Source of the DNA: Chelonoidis abingdonii
Taxonomy: Eukaryota; Chordata; Testudines; Testudinidae
Reading direction: 5' to 3'
NCBI RefSeq assembly: GCF_003597395.2
Contig: NC_133777.1
Span: 55,719,024 to 55,783,023 of the forward strand
Length of the DNA stretch: 64,000 bases
Shown: one piece after another, positions 11,964 through 24,074 of the stretch
How positions within the stretch are numbered: the stretch's first letter is position 1
Layout of the letters: every line of letters starts with the position of its first letter
The notes under the pieces: generated by a model
Seen by the model: the letters and a program-made list of their open reading frames with translations, nothing else
Database searches by the model: none
What the model was told of the DNA's origin: nothing
Position numbers and translations under genes: made by a program

Positions 11964-13990
11964 CAGGGGTCGGCAACCTTTCAGAAGTGGTGTGCCGAGT
12001 CTTCATTTATTCACTCTAATTTAAGGTTTCGTGTGCCGGTCATACATTTTAATGTTTTTTAGAAGGTCTCTCTCTACAAGTCTAGATATTATATAACTAA
12101 ACTAGTGTTATATTGTAAAATAAACAAGGTTTTCAAAATGTTTAAGAAGCTTCATTTAAAATTAAATTAAAATGTTGATCTTGTGCCATCGACCCACTCA
12201 GCCCGCTGCTGGTCTGGGGTTCTGTTCACCTAGGCCGGCAGTGGGCTGAGTGGGGCCTGCGGCCGGGACCCCAGCTGGGAAGGGTCTGGCAGCCAGAACC
12301 CCGACCGGCAGCGGCCTGTGTGGGGCTGGGGCCCGGGACCCCAGACGGCAGCGGGCTGTTGGGGCTAGGGGCCGGGACCCCAGACCGGCAGTGGCTGAGC
12401 GGCTTAGCCCACTGCCGCTCAGGGGTTCCATCCTCGGCTCCTGCCAGCCAGGATCCCGGCTGCGGGACCCACTCAGCCCAGTGCCGGTCTGGAGTCCCGG
12501 CCCTGCCCACATAAGTGGGGACCTACCCTCTCCCTAGTTCTCGCCCATTCTCTTCCTCTCTCTGCACTGAGCTTGAGATTTGAGTGGACTGAGCACAGAG
12601 ATGGGGGTGAAGGGTCTGCCCAGGAGGTAGAATAAGGAGGGCGCTCAGGGTTGGAGCAGGAGGTTGGGGGTGGGGGCACTTACCTGGGCAGCTCCCATGT
12701 GGTGTCAGGGGTGCAGGTTGGAATGTGAGTGAGGGTGCAGAGGCTCCCGTTTGGTGCTCGGGGTGGGGTGTTGCAGGGTGCATGGGATGTGGGGAGGCTG
12801 AGGATGTGGGGAGTGCAAGAGTCAGGGCGGAGGGCTGGGGCATGTGAGGTGGTGCAGGTGTCACGGATAGGGGGCTGGGTATGTGTGGGGGTGCCAGTCA
12901 GGGTTGGGTCATGGGGGGGTGAAGGAGTCAACAGAGGGTGGGTGGTGCAGGGCTCAGGGCAGGGCCTGGGGTGTGTGTGGGGGTGCAGGGTCAGGGCAGA
13001 GGGCTGGGTGACTGCCCCCTCTGAAACCCAACCCCCCCCCACTCTTTGTCCCGACTACCCCCCCTGGGACCACACCTCCTATCTAAGCCTCCCTGCCGCT
13101 TATCCCTGACTGACCCCCTAGGACCCTACCCCTACCTCTCCCCTGACTGCCCCAACCCTTATCCACACCCCGCACCCAGACAGACCCTCTGGACTCCATG
13201 CCTATCTAACCGCTCCTTGCCCCCTGACGGGATCCCCAGAACTCTGGACCCATACAACCCTGCCCCTGCTCCCTGCCTGCCCCAACCCCTCTCCACCCTA
13301 CCTCCTGACAGTTCCCCCAGAACTCCTGACTCATCCAACCCCCGCAGCTCCTTGTCTCCTGACCATCCCCTCCAGAGAGCCCCACACACCTAACTGCTCC
13401 CTCAGGACTCTTCGTCCCTGTCCCTGCTGCCTGACCTCTATCCACCCCCCAAACAGACCCTGGGACTCATATGCCCATCCAACCCCCCTGCTCCGACTGC
13501 CTCCTCCAAGGCCCCCTCCTCTAACCACCCCCCTATCCAAGCCCACTCTGCTCCCTGTCCTTGACTACCCCACCCTTACCCAACCCCGGCCCCGGAGCCG
13601 GCCCCCTACCATGAGGCTCCTCGCTCATCTGGAGCCCGGCTGCCGCCACCCCGCAGCCGTGCTCTGCCCGCCCTGGCCCTCAGAGCGCTGCGCGCATGGC
13701 AGCAGGGCTCTGGATGAGCAGGGAGCATCTTTCCCTCCCCACGGAGCCAAAGTCTGCCCCGTGGGAGCGCCTAGCCCCAGCCCCTAGAGCGCTGCGCGCG
13801 TGGCAGCGGGGCTCTAGGGGAAGGCAGGGGAGGGGGCAGTGGCTTGCTGCGCTTGGGCCGGCACTCTGGCCCGGGACCGCGGACCCCGCGGCTTGCCACG
13901 TTGGCAGGATTTTTAATGACACGCGGAGTCCCAGCAGGCAGCTGCGTTCCATTAAAATTTGGCTCACGTGCCATTGGTTGCCGACCCCTG
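11964..13990. mobile_element. hAT element, 2.0 kb, GC-rich, non-coding
   Basis: The ends CAGGGGTCGGCAACC and GGTTGCCGACCCCTG are exact 15-bp inverted repeats, flanked by identical 8-bp duplications AAATATAC (11956-11963, 13991-13998). No transposase is visible. Between ~12190 and 13900 the sequence is very GC-rich and CpG-containing, with a 50-60-bp imperfect repeat of a GGGACCCCAG unit (~12240-12500). Pyrimidine- or purine-skewed tracts follow. The many overlapping ORFs here are on all frames and both strands, and none looks real. Confidence 0.92.
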
Positions 13991-14002
13991 AAATATACGA
14001 TA

Positions 14003-14621
14003 CAGGCGAGTCTCATCTTATGCAGGGCCGGCTCCAGGCCACAGCGCGCCAAGCGTGTGCTTGGGGCGGCACGGTGCGGGGAGTGCTCTGCCAGTTGCTG
14101 GGATGGCGGCAGGCAGCGCCGGTGGACCTGCCGCAGGCATGCCTGCAGAGGGTCCACTGGTTCCGCAGCTTCGGTAGACCTGTCGCAGGCGTTTCTGCGG
14201 ACAGTTGGCTGGTCCCGTGGCTCCGGTGGATCTCCCGCAGACACGCCTGCAGCAGCTCCACCGGAGCCATGGGACCATCGGACCCTCCACAGGAACGCCA
14301 GTGGGAGGGCCACCAAAGCCGCGGGACCGGTGAGTGGCAGAGCACCCCCCACGGCGTGCCACCGTGCTTGGGGCGGCAAAATTGCTAGAGTCGGCCCTGA
14401 TCTTAACGCTGGCGTTATGTTCCGCTGTCAGCATGTAAAGCGAAAATCGCATATAGTCAAAATTACATTGAGTGTAATGATGGGCAGAATTGCCTGCACT
14501 AGAGGTACAATGTTAAAATTGTTATTTTTCTCTTTTTTGTTTTGTTTTTGTTTTTTGTTTTTGCCGACCGCACAAAGCTGAATTCGCACATGTTAAATGT
14601 GCGTAAGATGAGACTCGCCTG
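14003..14621. mobile_element. Mariner-like MITE interrupted by a hAT element
   Basis: The left end CAGGCGAGTCTCATCTTA and right end TAAGATGAGACTCGCCTG are inverted repeats, flanked by TA (14001-14002, 14622-14623). The left end is broken after 20 bp by the hAT insertion at 14023-14399. Without it the element is about 240 bp. Confidence 0.9.
14023..14399. mobile_element. hAT non-autonomous element nested in mariner-like MITE
   Basis: Ends CAGGGCCGGCTC and GAGTCGGCCCTG are inverted repeats. The 8-bp flanks are ATCTTATG (14015-14022) and ATCTTAAC (14400-14407), 6 of 8 matching. The GC-rich interior repeats GGTGGACCTGCCGCAGGC-type units with inverted copies. It is non-coding. Confidence 0.88.
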
Positions 14622-15055
14622 TACTCACCTTCGCAGAAGACAAAAGGGAACTACAGTTTTCAACTGAAAAAACACCTACTTGTCAGAACAAACATGCATA
14701 TTAAGGCCTGGTCCTAAAGGGCTGGATGCCCAGTTTAAATGCTGAAAGATGAGCTCTTCTGGTTTTTATGTTGTTTTGATTAATTTCCCTGCAGATAGCT
14801 GAAATATTATCTCAAGCATGACTTGAGAGGATTTTACTTGTTAATTCTATTATGCTGACACATACAGTTCTCTCCCCTGTAGACCATAGATCTTAAAGAA
14901 TTCAATTTTTACGACTAGTCCTTCCCCAAGAACAATGTATTTTCATTTAGAATTATACACTTCTTGGGCAGACTTTTCCCAACTTCCTGATCTCACTGGC
15001 TTGAGGAGCAGCTTCTGTTTTCAGTAGCCTCCTTGAGAGACCGTGCAAATGGCAA

Positions 15056-15900
15056 TTTCAAAGGCTACCTGTGACAGTTCCCAGGATTATCCAGGGCTGT
15101 GAGGCACCTCTCTAGCACCAGCTGTTCCCTTGAGGAAGCCTTGTCTGTGCCTGCCAGAGGTCAACTCCCTGACACCCCCAGAAATAGGCAGCACAGGTGC
15201 TCCCCTCTCAGCCCATGCAAGCTCTGCTGTTCCTCTGCAAGTTAGTGATAGGCACCCCTAACTCCCAAGCGTCCCTCTGTAATGTCCAGCCCTTGATCCT
15301 CTGGACACTCACAGAAGTATTAGATCAAGTGTTTGCAAAGGAACAGTATGCTGCAGTTTACCAGTTACACCTTGGACCACTGTGCCACTTAACACACAGC
15401 ACTTAGAATTGTTGATAAATAAATGTGTAGGTGCATTTTCTAACAAAGAACAGAGATTCAAATGACAGCAAGCAGAAATATTGGAAACAAAGTGTTACCT
15501 GTAAAATAAAATCCTAGTAGAGCCGAAGCTTCCATTGTGAAGTACACAATACTAAATGTGCATATAACCCAACAGACATAAGTTTCTCTTGCCAACGTGA
15601 AAGGAACATGTTGGTCTCCTTCTGGTGACCTGCTTCAACTTACAGACCTTAAGAACATAATTTTCAGTGAAGGTGCATAACTCCTTTAAATATGAGGCTT
15701 ACATACATTTCATAATGGTTTAGATGACCAATGTGTTGCTGGCTCTCAGGAGACCCCCTCACGTGCCACCCGTTAGTGAATTATTGTGCATATAACTGAT
15801 ACAGGGGTTCTCAATAAAACTCTGTACATTCCTTGTGCCCTCTGTCAGTTGGCATCAAGAGGTTCCTGAGTCATGTTACTGCCCCTTTACACAGATTGAC
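15056..15900. repeat. Possible old LTR-type or other interspersed repeat
   Basis: The blend of GCACCCCTAACTCCCAAG, ATAGGCACC, and a later CCAACAGACATAAGTTTCTC resembles a diverged interspersed repeat I have seen in turtle sequence. I can set no ends, terminal repeats or duplications here, so the boundaries are guesses. Confidence 0.3.
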
Positions 15901-17154
15901 TGCTGAAGGAACTTACATTTAACTCTTGGCATTTACTGGCTAACAAGCCCTAAACTGAGGTAAATGAAACACATTCCCTGCAGGCAGAAGAATCAAGAAG
16001 GAATGCTGGACTTGGAAATAAACGCTAACAGAATTGTGCAGTGAACAAGGGGAAAGGAGGAGAGGACAGAGAGACTGTAGAAATTAGATGCTAGAAAACT
16101 AAAATAAAACTTTACAGTGCTTCTGTATGTAGTTAAAAACAATTTTTTAGGGGTATTTGTGAACATTTTGTTTTTTCTTTCTGTTTTAAAAGTTCACTGC
16201 TCTAGTGTTGAAAATGGGGTCCATACAGCTTTTAGGATAGCACGAAACACATTTTTTAAAGTTTTAGTAAAATTCGTTTCCTGATTTTTTTCTTTAATAG
16301 CATAGCAAGAGAGGACGAACTGTCTATTGAGTTTTCACTGTCGTGTAGGTATGGTACAGTCACAAAAGTACATGGTACAGAAGGAGTTCATGTTGGCGAT
16401 CAGATTGTTCTCTGAATCCAAAGTGAAAATGCCCTGTGCATTGTGTCCCCCATTGTGCTGGGCATAGTACTCACACATAATGAAAAGACAGTCCCTGCCA
16501 TGAACCACTGAACATTTTGCTGTTTCTGCAGTGACCTCTGACAGAGGTACCACATTAGTGCACTAGCCTGCATCCAATTAACTATTTAGGGACACATTTT
16601 CCGCAGCACTCCTTAACTGGGGTACCAGCCAGTATTTGCAGTTATATCTATTTGCATATGCAAAGTGTCTGCGCATGCAGTTACCTGTCTTGTGGGTGCA
16701 AACAGACTTTTTTGCAAGCACAATTAAAGGAGCCTGTTAAATATTTGGTCTGCTATTAGATTTGCATTGGTAACAGATTCCTTCTCGTGAATTCAGCTGA
16801 TTTTTCATGTAACAGCTTATGCCTCCAAGTGCAGTATTGTTGTGTTTTAAGGGTTTTCTTAATATGTTTATGTTTACTGCTAGAAGAACCTCATTCTATA
16901 TGACACTTGCACCCTACTGCAAAGAAATAGTATTGCTAAATATTACATTACCCAAAATAAAAACCCAGGACATCAAATGCCTTTTTAAAGAGATACTGTT
17001 TAAACTTAAAATCATATATATTTTTAAAGAAATAATTGTTTTATCAGCAATATCACAAGGCAGCATAAAATTCAAACCTATTTTCAAAATAAATTTGTCT
17101 TTCTCCAGTTTTGCAGTATATTCTTTTCCCATTCCTTGCCTTCACTATCAGTTA

Positions 17155-17962
17155 GGGGTATGTCTACACTGGCAAGTTTCTGCGCAATAAGTTATACCAC
17201 TTTTATTAAAGCGCTGGAATTAAACCACTGTTGCGTGTCCACACTGTGCTCCTTGTGATGCTGGAGCGCATCCATGTTAGCAGCTCTTGCAACAGCAAAG
17301 AGAACAGTGCCTTGTGGTAGTTATCTCGCTGTGCCACTTGTCCACAGGGTGCTTTGGGAAGGGTTTGGAATGCCTCCTGGGGAAGGCACAGCATTACATG
17401 ATGCAGGTTTCCCAATTCCATTGTACCATGAGCATCCTACTACATTGCCAGCTGTTTTTCAATTGAAGGGGGGGCAGAGTGTGTGACAGGGAGTGTGTGT
17501 TTTTCTGGAGTGGGGGAGGAGAGAGACTGTGTTCAGGGACAGAATGTCTTGTAAGTTCAGACCGGGGCAGGAAGCAGCCAGGCCTGAGGCAGGGGGAGAG
17601 GGAAACCCCGACATCAGCCCCCGTCTCCCTCCCCCAACCCCAGCTCTCTGCACAGCAGTCTCTCTCTCACACGCACACGCCTCTGTGTTCAACAGCACAA
17701 GCATTCCACATTAATGGTTTGCTTTATGGAACATTTCTGGAGGCCAATTGATTGCTTTCTGTGCTGTAATGTGTTTATGCTGCCAATACAGTGCTGGACC
17801 CTCTGCACTGTAAAGCTTACGACTCTTGTCTAGGTGGTTGTTTTGCAATGCTGCAACTGAGGAGTTTCTACTCACTAAGTGGCTTGGCAGTGTGTACACC
17901 TCGGGAGTTACACTGCAGAAAGCTGCTTTATTGTGCAGTAACTTGCCAGTGTAGACAAGGCA
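17155..17962. mobile_element. Harbinger-like MITE, ~0.8 kb
   Basis: The left end GTATGTCTACACTGGCAAG and right end CTTGCCAGTGTAGACAAGGC form inverted repeats of ~17 bp. Flanks are TTA at the left and TA at the right, so the target-site duplication is uncertain (TA or a decayed TWA). The middle is GC-rich with CA-rich stretches (~17640-17680). ORFs are non-coding. The TCTACACTG core is shared with the 25525-30714 element. Confidence 0.72.
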
Positions 17963-18339
17963 TAGGAATTATATACTTGCTTAGTGTCAAGGACATGCTA
18001 AAGTGCCTTGCTGAATTGGGACCTTAGCCAAGTATGTATGTGAACTGTTACATTTTCAAAAGTTATAATTGATCTAGAAAAGGCCACTCAGGTTAACCAG
18101 TTTGACACCTTGCAATTTGCAGTAATGCTCCCTACATCACTTGCACAGATGTATTATCTCATGGATATCTCCATTTCCTTCTTGAAGGAAAACTGTTGGA
18201 AGATTTATCCACATAGGATGCTTCCCCTTACCCACTGCCCCTTTGTATAAGCTCTTGATATATGATGTTAAAAATGTTGCTGAGGTTGTAATAACAGTAT
18301 AGTCAACCACCATCTGTTGATAGCATTGTGATCTTATAG

Positions 18340-18529
18340 TAGGAGATATACCTATTTCCTAGAACTGGAAGGGACTTTCAAAGGTCATTGAGTCCAGCCC
18401 CATGCCTTCACTAGCAGAACCAAGTACTGATTTTTGCCCCAGACCTCTAGGTGGCCCCCTCAAGGATTGAACTCAGAACCCTGGGTTTAGCAAGCTAATG
18501 CTCAACCCACTGAGCTATTCCCACTCCCC
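18340..18529 (-). repeat. Cry-type tRNA-derived SINE (reverse)
   Basis: Read in reverse it begins with a tRNA-like head (AGCTCAGTGGGTTGAGCATT, then TAAACCCAGGGTTCTGAGTT) and ends in a tail containing GGGGCAAAAATCAGTACTTGG and a GGACTCAATGACCTTTGA-like stretch. This is the turtle tRNA-Lys-type SINE. It is not a tRNA gene because acceptor-stem pairing and an intact cloverleaf are absent. Confidence 0.85.
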
Positions 18530-19691
18530 TTGCCAATGTCGTCTGCTAAAGTTTTTTTTTTTTTTGAAAAGATGAAGGACCTTTATTAAGGTGAATCCAA
18601 ATCCTTAAAATGAAACCTTATAAATAAAGCTATTTTAAGACGCATGTTGCCGCCCCACTGGAACATTAATAAAATTATTTGAGACTTTTAAAAGTAATGA
18701 TTTACTTCTACAATAAGTATGTTTTAAAACAAACTAGCTGAAAGTCATGTTCACTGTCACTAAACTGCTGGGAACACATGAATTTATGGCTCTTTTTTCT
18801 TTTACAACAGTCAGTAATTCCTAAAGTAGGGCAGGGATTATAGCTCCATGCTCCGCTTGAGGTGTTAGTGATGTCTTTAAATATAGCAGAGGAAACGCAG
18901 AACTGTAGGCTGATGTCTATGAGGGTAAAGTGCCTTTCAAGTAGTCTCCCAGTACTTTGGAACAGAAATGGAGACAAAAATCTATTCCTGGAGAGACTTA
19001 CAAAGCATGGGATATTGCCAAGGATTAACCAAACTCTGCATTTCATGAACATCTTAGACGCCCTTGAATTCAATAGATGGCATGTGTGAAGAAAACATGG
19101 TAGGGGGCCTATATTTGTAGATAAATGTCACTTCTTTTTCTAAAACATTTTGTTGCAAATCCTGCAGCATTATGGATTAGACTTGTGGTCATTGCTTGAC
19201 TTGCCAAGGATTGTATAAGAGAGAATTTGTAAGTACTATGGCAATATGTTTAGTTGTGTGCTGTAGAAGAGACAAAGATACATGAGATGAAAAGCTAGGC
19301 CTGAAAAGGCATTATATGCATTTCAGCAAAGAGATGCATCAGTTCTTTGTAAAGTATATATCCCTTTTGGTGAAGCAGGGTAGGGGGACCAGAACACCTT
19401 AAAGAGAAACTGTGCTGAAATCAGCTCATTAGATGGGATCACAAATCTAATATCTGATGTCTGTGTGGAATTTTTGCTGATTGTTCTTACTCATTCAGTA
19501 GTTTAGAACTGCACCCACTATAATTGATTCTTGAGATAGTAGGTAAATGATGTGACCCGCTGTGGAACTGGTCACACAGTTTCTTTGATGAGTAGACTCC
19601 TACAGATTTGGTTGAGGTTCCTTCTAATTTTTTTTAGAGGGTACTATCAAGATATGTTCAGTTATTTAAAAAAAATTCTCTCCTAAGCACA

Positions 19692-19805
19692 GTGGGCTAA
19701 ATTCTGCTTTGAGTCACATTGATCAATATCCAGAATAATTTAATTGAGGTTAGTGGATTAGCACTAGATTTACACTAGTTTAGTTTATAGCAAAATCTGG
19801 CCCAT
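19692..19805. repeat. Imperfect hairpin repeat
   Basis: The left arm TGGGCTAAATTCTGCTTTGA matches the reverse complement of the right arm (TGGGCCAGATTTTGCTATAA) with few mismatches. It is AT-rich and non-coding. Confidence 0.65.
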
Positions 19806-22153
19806 TGTTGTAAATAATTACCCTTTGGAAGTTTGAAACTGCAGTCTTCCCTAACCAAACAAATTGCTCCATTTTGTGTTCATGTTGGTTAGTTAATGTT
19901 AGGTCTCTGGAGACTGTGGGGCTGTTAGTATTGATTTTTTTTTTTTTTAAATGTACAGTGATTACCAAATTACAAAGAGTGTTTTGTTTCTGCAGAGGCT
20001 GACATTACAGCAGTCAGATGTTTGGTCTGTATGGAAAAGTAAGAGGCAGCAGCATTTTCTGATGAAGAAATTTAAGGGTTTAATCACGCTCAATTTGTGT
20101 TTGATGATTTTTTTTAAAATTAGAATTTAGGACAATGAGGAATTAGAAATATCCACTAATTAAAGTAGATGCAAGTAGCTACCTCTATGGATTCTATCAA
20201 AGTAGCATGGTATTTATTTTTCCTGTTCAAGGGCTTGTCCATGCATGCATCAGACAAGTTCAGTTGGTTATATATGTAAACAAGTTCACTTTACCAGAAA
20301 ATTGTTGTTGGGTTTTGTTTGTTTGTTTTTAAATTAAATTAGCATCTCCATTCACTGTCCCTTTTCCCCCCCTCACATAATTAATTTGTTTACTTGGGAG
20401 AGATGGTTTAGTAGCTTGGCATGTTGATATGGCTCATAGCAAGTTCCTGTTGTAGAGCTGTTGGAGAACACAGAGTATTTACAGTCAAGGGATTGGTGCC
20501 AAAATTGTGGAGTGACTGCTGCTTTAGTGTTGATGTAATCAAGCTGAAAATAAGACTTAACCATTGAATAAAGGAGATGAGCATAACACAACTACAGTAT
20601 AAATACCATCCTTTATTTCTCTCTCCGTTGTGTTTCTTCTCCTCTTTCCATCCCTGGAAAATTATCCTGGCAGTTGCTAAAGCAGTTTGTAAAATGGTAG
20701 TTAATTTGAAAATCTCACTGAAGTCTGTGAGTCTATCTATTAAGCTAAACACGTGCATATATGCTTTGCTGGATTGGGGCTTACATTTGAGTAAAAAAAA
20801 CAAAACTGGAGTCAAAAACTAAGAGAAAATGAGGACATTTGGAACTTATTTTTGATTAATATTAATCTGTCCACTTTTTCCTCTTCTTCAGCTGCCATCT
20901 GGCATCTTCCCTTCTTTCAGATGGATGGGGTGATTGATGTGCTGTGCAGCTCTACCCTTAGTGTTAATCCTTGGCAGGCTATTTGGACCCAGTTATTAGT
21001 GTATACCATCTGTACGAATCTGGAAGCTGTCTATCTGAATCAGTTCCTGATCTCAGGTCCATCATATGGCCAGAGAGCACAAAGACAGCTTCTTTTCTTT
21101 TCTGTTGTGGATAGCATTGTCCTTAGGCTTTGAAGTTCAGTAGTGATCCTCTCTTGAAGCAAAGTACACAAATATACTCCAAATCATCTGTTTCTGACTA
21201 ATATTTTTGCCTGACTTACAGCCCTATGAAGGGTTGCTGATCTCTTTACTGTTTCATGGCCCAGTGAAGACAGCCTTCTCTGTGAAACACAATCTTCTCT
21301 GCTAAACATGTGCTTTGAATATCTGTTGAGTCCTTCCTACCTCTGCCAAATGATTGTATAGCAGGACATGCCTGTCGGTGTGCCTGCAGTGTTACTTAGT
21401 GTTTGAATTTTTTTCTTTCCTTATGTTAGGCAGTTTACTAAATTCAGTATACTCGGCATAAGAGCTTTCAGGGGGGTGTTAACATAGATAATGATTGGTA
21501 AATTAGATGTTAAGTGCTCCTTTGTATCACCATTCTCCTAATTCCTTTGTGTATTTTTGCTTACAAAATTACTTTTGTAACTTTAGAGATTTATGGCGGT
21601 ACATAAGAAACGTATTATTTTAAAATGGAAACATCAGTGACATACAGTCTCCTTGCAGCTTTTGTTCCTTTTTAAAGCTCTTGGGTGTATGAAATGACAA
21701 CTATGGGTACCAAGAAACCCAAATAGAAGAACAGAATTTGGTCCACAGATAAGAACACTCAATGCATGTAACGTATTATGAATGTTACATTAATATCAAT
21801 TGGAAGGAAGCTTGTGCATGCATTTGAGAGCAGTATTTGGCCTAGTATAGTGAAGAGCTCTGTTGTGCTTTTCCCAAGGCAGCATGTTACAATGAACTAC
21901 TCTCTAATTCCAAGATCAAAACATTATGCAGATTTCTAAATACCACACATTTGCTTTTTAGATGTTACAGACATAATTTTGGGAAATAAGTATACTGTTT
22001 AATGTGTGCTGGACTTTGCAATGCTTCTTTTAATTAGACTGTTGTAATGAAAGAAATGTATTAAGGAAAGGTTGTGCAAGTAGCAATACCCTTCATTAAG
22101 TTTTTTGTCTCCCTACTCCCTTTTGAAGGTAATAGTTGTATACCTGTCTGTAG

Positions 22154-22299
22154 TTCCAGGACCCTGTGAACCTGAAGATCTCATTGATGGAATCATCTTT
22201 GCAGCCAATTACTTGGGTTCTACACAGCTGCTCTCAGAACGTAACCCTTCCAAAAATATAAGAATGATGCAAGCTCAAGAGGCAGTGAGCCGTGTCAAG
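22154..22299 (+). CDS. APBA2: APBA2 exon: start of PTB domain
   Basis: This 146-nt exon enters in phase 1 and leaves in phase 0 (49 codons counting the split one). It reads [20 protein letters not shown] and continues with [15 protein letters not shown]. The FAANYLGS segment is the first strand of the X11-type phosphotyrosine-binding domain, which binds the YENPTY-type motif of APP without needing phosphorylation. The residues [10 protein letters not shown] point to APBA2 over APBA1. The donor is GTAGGT. Two AG acceptors six bases apart (TAG ending 22153, CAG ending 22159) are both in frame. The first is chosen because it keeps the Val-Pro pair I expect in the family. Confidence 0.96.
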
Positions 22300-23319
22300 G
22301 TAGGTGATTTTTATGGTCTGTAGAATAGATTCCCTTGATAACTGGACTCTGAATAGTCTGAAATGTCTGAAGCTTCAAACCTACTGAGAAGTGCACTCAA
22401 GTGAATACGTATCTGCTGATGTGCAAATCCTTACTGTTTCCAGGTCTAGCATTGTAGAACATACAAATTCTCTGAAGAACAGAATATAAATTATTAGAGG
22501 CTATTCCAAATTGCACAGTATAAGTACTGAAGGTAAAATCCAGACAGTAATAAGAAAACATTCCAACTGTAAAGCATAGAAGACTGATTTATAACTGATT
22601 TCTTCCTGTCGCCATGTTAGATCCTGTAAGAGGTTATGTAAGCAGTTGAAAGCATTTAAAAAACATTAAAATATTATTTTGTTAATGCAAGAAGGTTCAT
22701 TACCAGATCTGTGTTTGTATCACTTAAAACCATGGATTTGCATGAAAATATTTTAACACACAGTGCTTTCTGTGGCCAATGAAATAAACGCTTTTTAGAA
22801 TATATAATCCAGATAGAAGAATTTTTTTAAGCATGCTTTGAAGAATTGATTTATTTAGATTTGTACCATTATATCCAATCTACATATAGATAAGGACATG
22901 AATCTGAAATGTGTAGATTGAAGTGTTAATCAGAAAATAATTTAATCAGTAGAATCAGCATTTGTTGGAGAGACCCAGTTTGGGTCAAATAAACTGCTCA
23001 GCAAGACACACGTCTGTATTGATTCTTGATTTGGACCTTAGAAAGGCTTGGAAGGCGTTAAAGGTTGTTGTTCTGCTGCTACGGATTCTTGAGCATTCCA
23101 AACCTTGGAATTCCTGCTCATGAGATTCTTGAGAAGTCACAAGCACCACATGAGCATTAACTGTGATTTATCACCAAGAAACAGTTTTGTTAATTAATTC
23201 TGCTGCTAAACTGTCAGGTGTAAGGCAGTCCTGGTAGAAGCTTTCAGCTTCATATTTTGTATGGAAGTCTGATGTATGCATATGATTAATGTGGCTATAT
23301 TTTTTATAGAAAACACAGA

Positions 23320-23615
23320 GAAGGAAAGAGAAGTGAGGACTTGGCGAGATTTGAAGTGCTACAGCAGCACAGCTGCAGCAGCCCATCAGTGTAGACACTC
23401 ACTACAGAAACGAGAGGGATTCTCCCATCAGCCTAACTAATCCACCTCACTGAGAGGTGGTAGCTAGGTCAATAGAAATGTTTTTTCTGTCGATCTAGCA
23501 ATGTCTATACTGGGGGTTAGGTCTGCTTAACTATGTCGTGGAGGGGTGTGGATTTTTCACGTCCCTGAGCATAGGTTGACTTAATTTTTGAGTGTAGACC
23601 TGGTCTGACTTACAA
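23320..23615. mobile_element. Harbinger-like MITE (boundaries approximate)
   Basis: The sequence holds GTGTAGACACTCACTACAG, paired inverted blocks TCTGTCGATCTAGCA and GCTAGGTCAATAGA, and an outer end AGTGTAGACCTGGTC at ~23591-23605. These are characteristic of a turtle MITE family. The left end is unclear. Confidence 0.6.
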
Positions 23616-23883
23616 GAGTGGCTGTCTTTATTATTCATAAAATTGTCTTCTTTTTTTGCCTTTTGTAAATATACTTTGTAAAAACATTGACATTTGAAGG
23701 GGACTTCAAGTGAAGTGCAAAGCAGTCCCAATGTAGCTGAAGTAAAAGATGTCATTATCATGTATTGTCTCCATGTGCTTGAAACAAGAGGTATAGTAAC
23801 TTGGCATGTTACAAAAAGGATGCATAGAAGTCCAATGTGGATTAACTTGGAGGTACTTCACCCTAATGTATCTGATAGATGTA

Positions 23884-24074
23884 CACCTCTACCTCGATAT
23901 AATACTGTTCTTGGGAGCCAAAAAATCTTACCGCGTTATAGGTGAAACTATGTTATATTGAACTTTCTTTGATCAACCAGAGTGCGCAGCCCCGCCCCTC
24001 CCGGAGCACTGCTTTACCACGTTATATCCAAATTAGGGTTATATCGGGTGTTGTTATATTGAGGTGTAGTGGTG
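23884..24074. mobile_element. TA-flanked MITE, 191 bp
   Basis: The left end CACCTCTACCTCGATATAAT and the right end TTATATTGAGGTGTAGTGGTG are inverted repeats bounded by TA (23882-23883, 24075-24076). The interior has a CG-rich patch (GCAGCCCCGCCCCTCCCGGA) and paired GTTATATC motifs. It shares ends with the 54600-55617 element. Confidence 0.8.

Larger units (their letters stand above)
10933..22153 (+). other. APBA2 intron 10408-22153 downstream of the CR1
   Basis: An 11.7-kb intron. It contains a CR1 fragment (11610-11760), hairpin repeats (11445-11565, 19692-19805), the hAT/mariner cluster (11956-14623), a possible old repeat (15056-15900), a MITE (17155-17962) and a reverse Cry SINE (18340-18529). 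In 14630-15050, 15900-17150, 18535-19690 and 19810-22150 I see no genes. A SINE-like fragment may lie at ~16445-16505, and a half hairpin repeat at ~20710-20785. Confidence 0.65.

Noticed and set aside
12198..14581. Many overlapping Pro/Gly/Ser-rich ORFs on both strands
   Set aside because: They lie in GC-rich hAT and mariner-like interiors. Open frames on all strands come from low stop-codon frequency, and no conserved domain is visible.
16335..16553. 72-codon minus-strand ORF
   Set aside because: Its interval includes a SINE-like fragment (CATTGTGCTGGGCATAGTAC). No protein signature.
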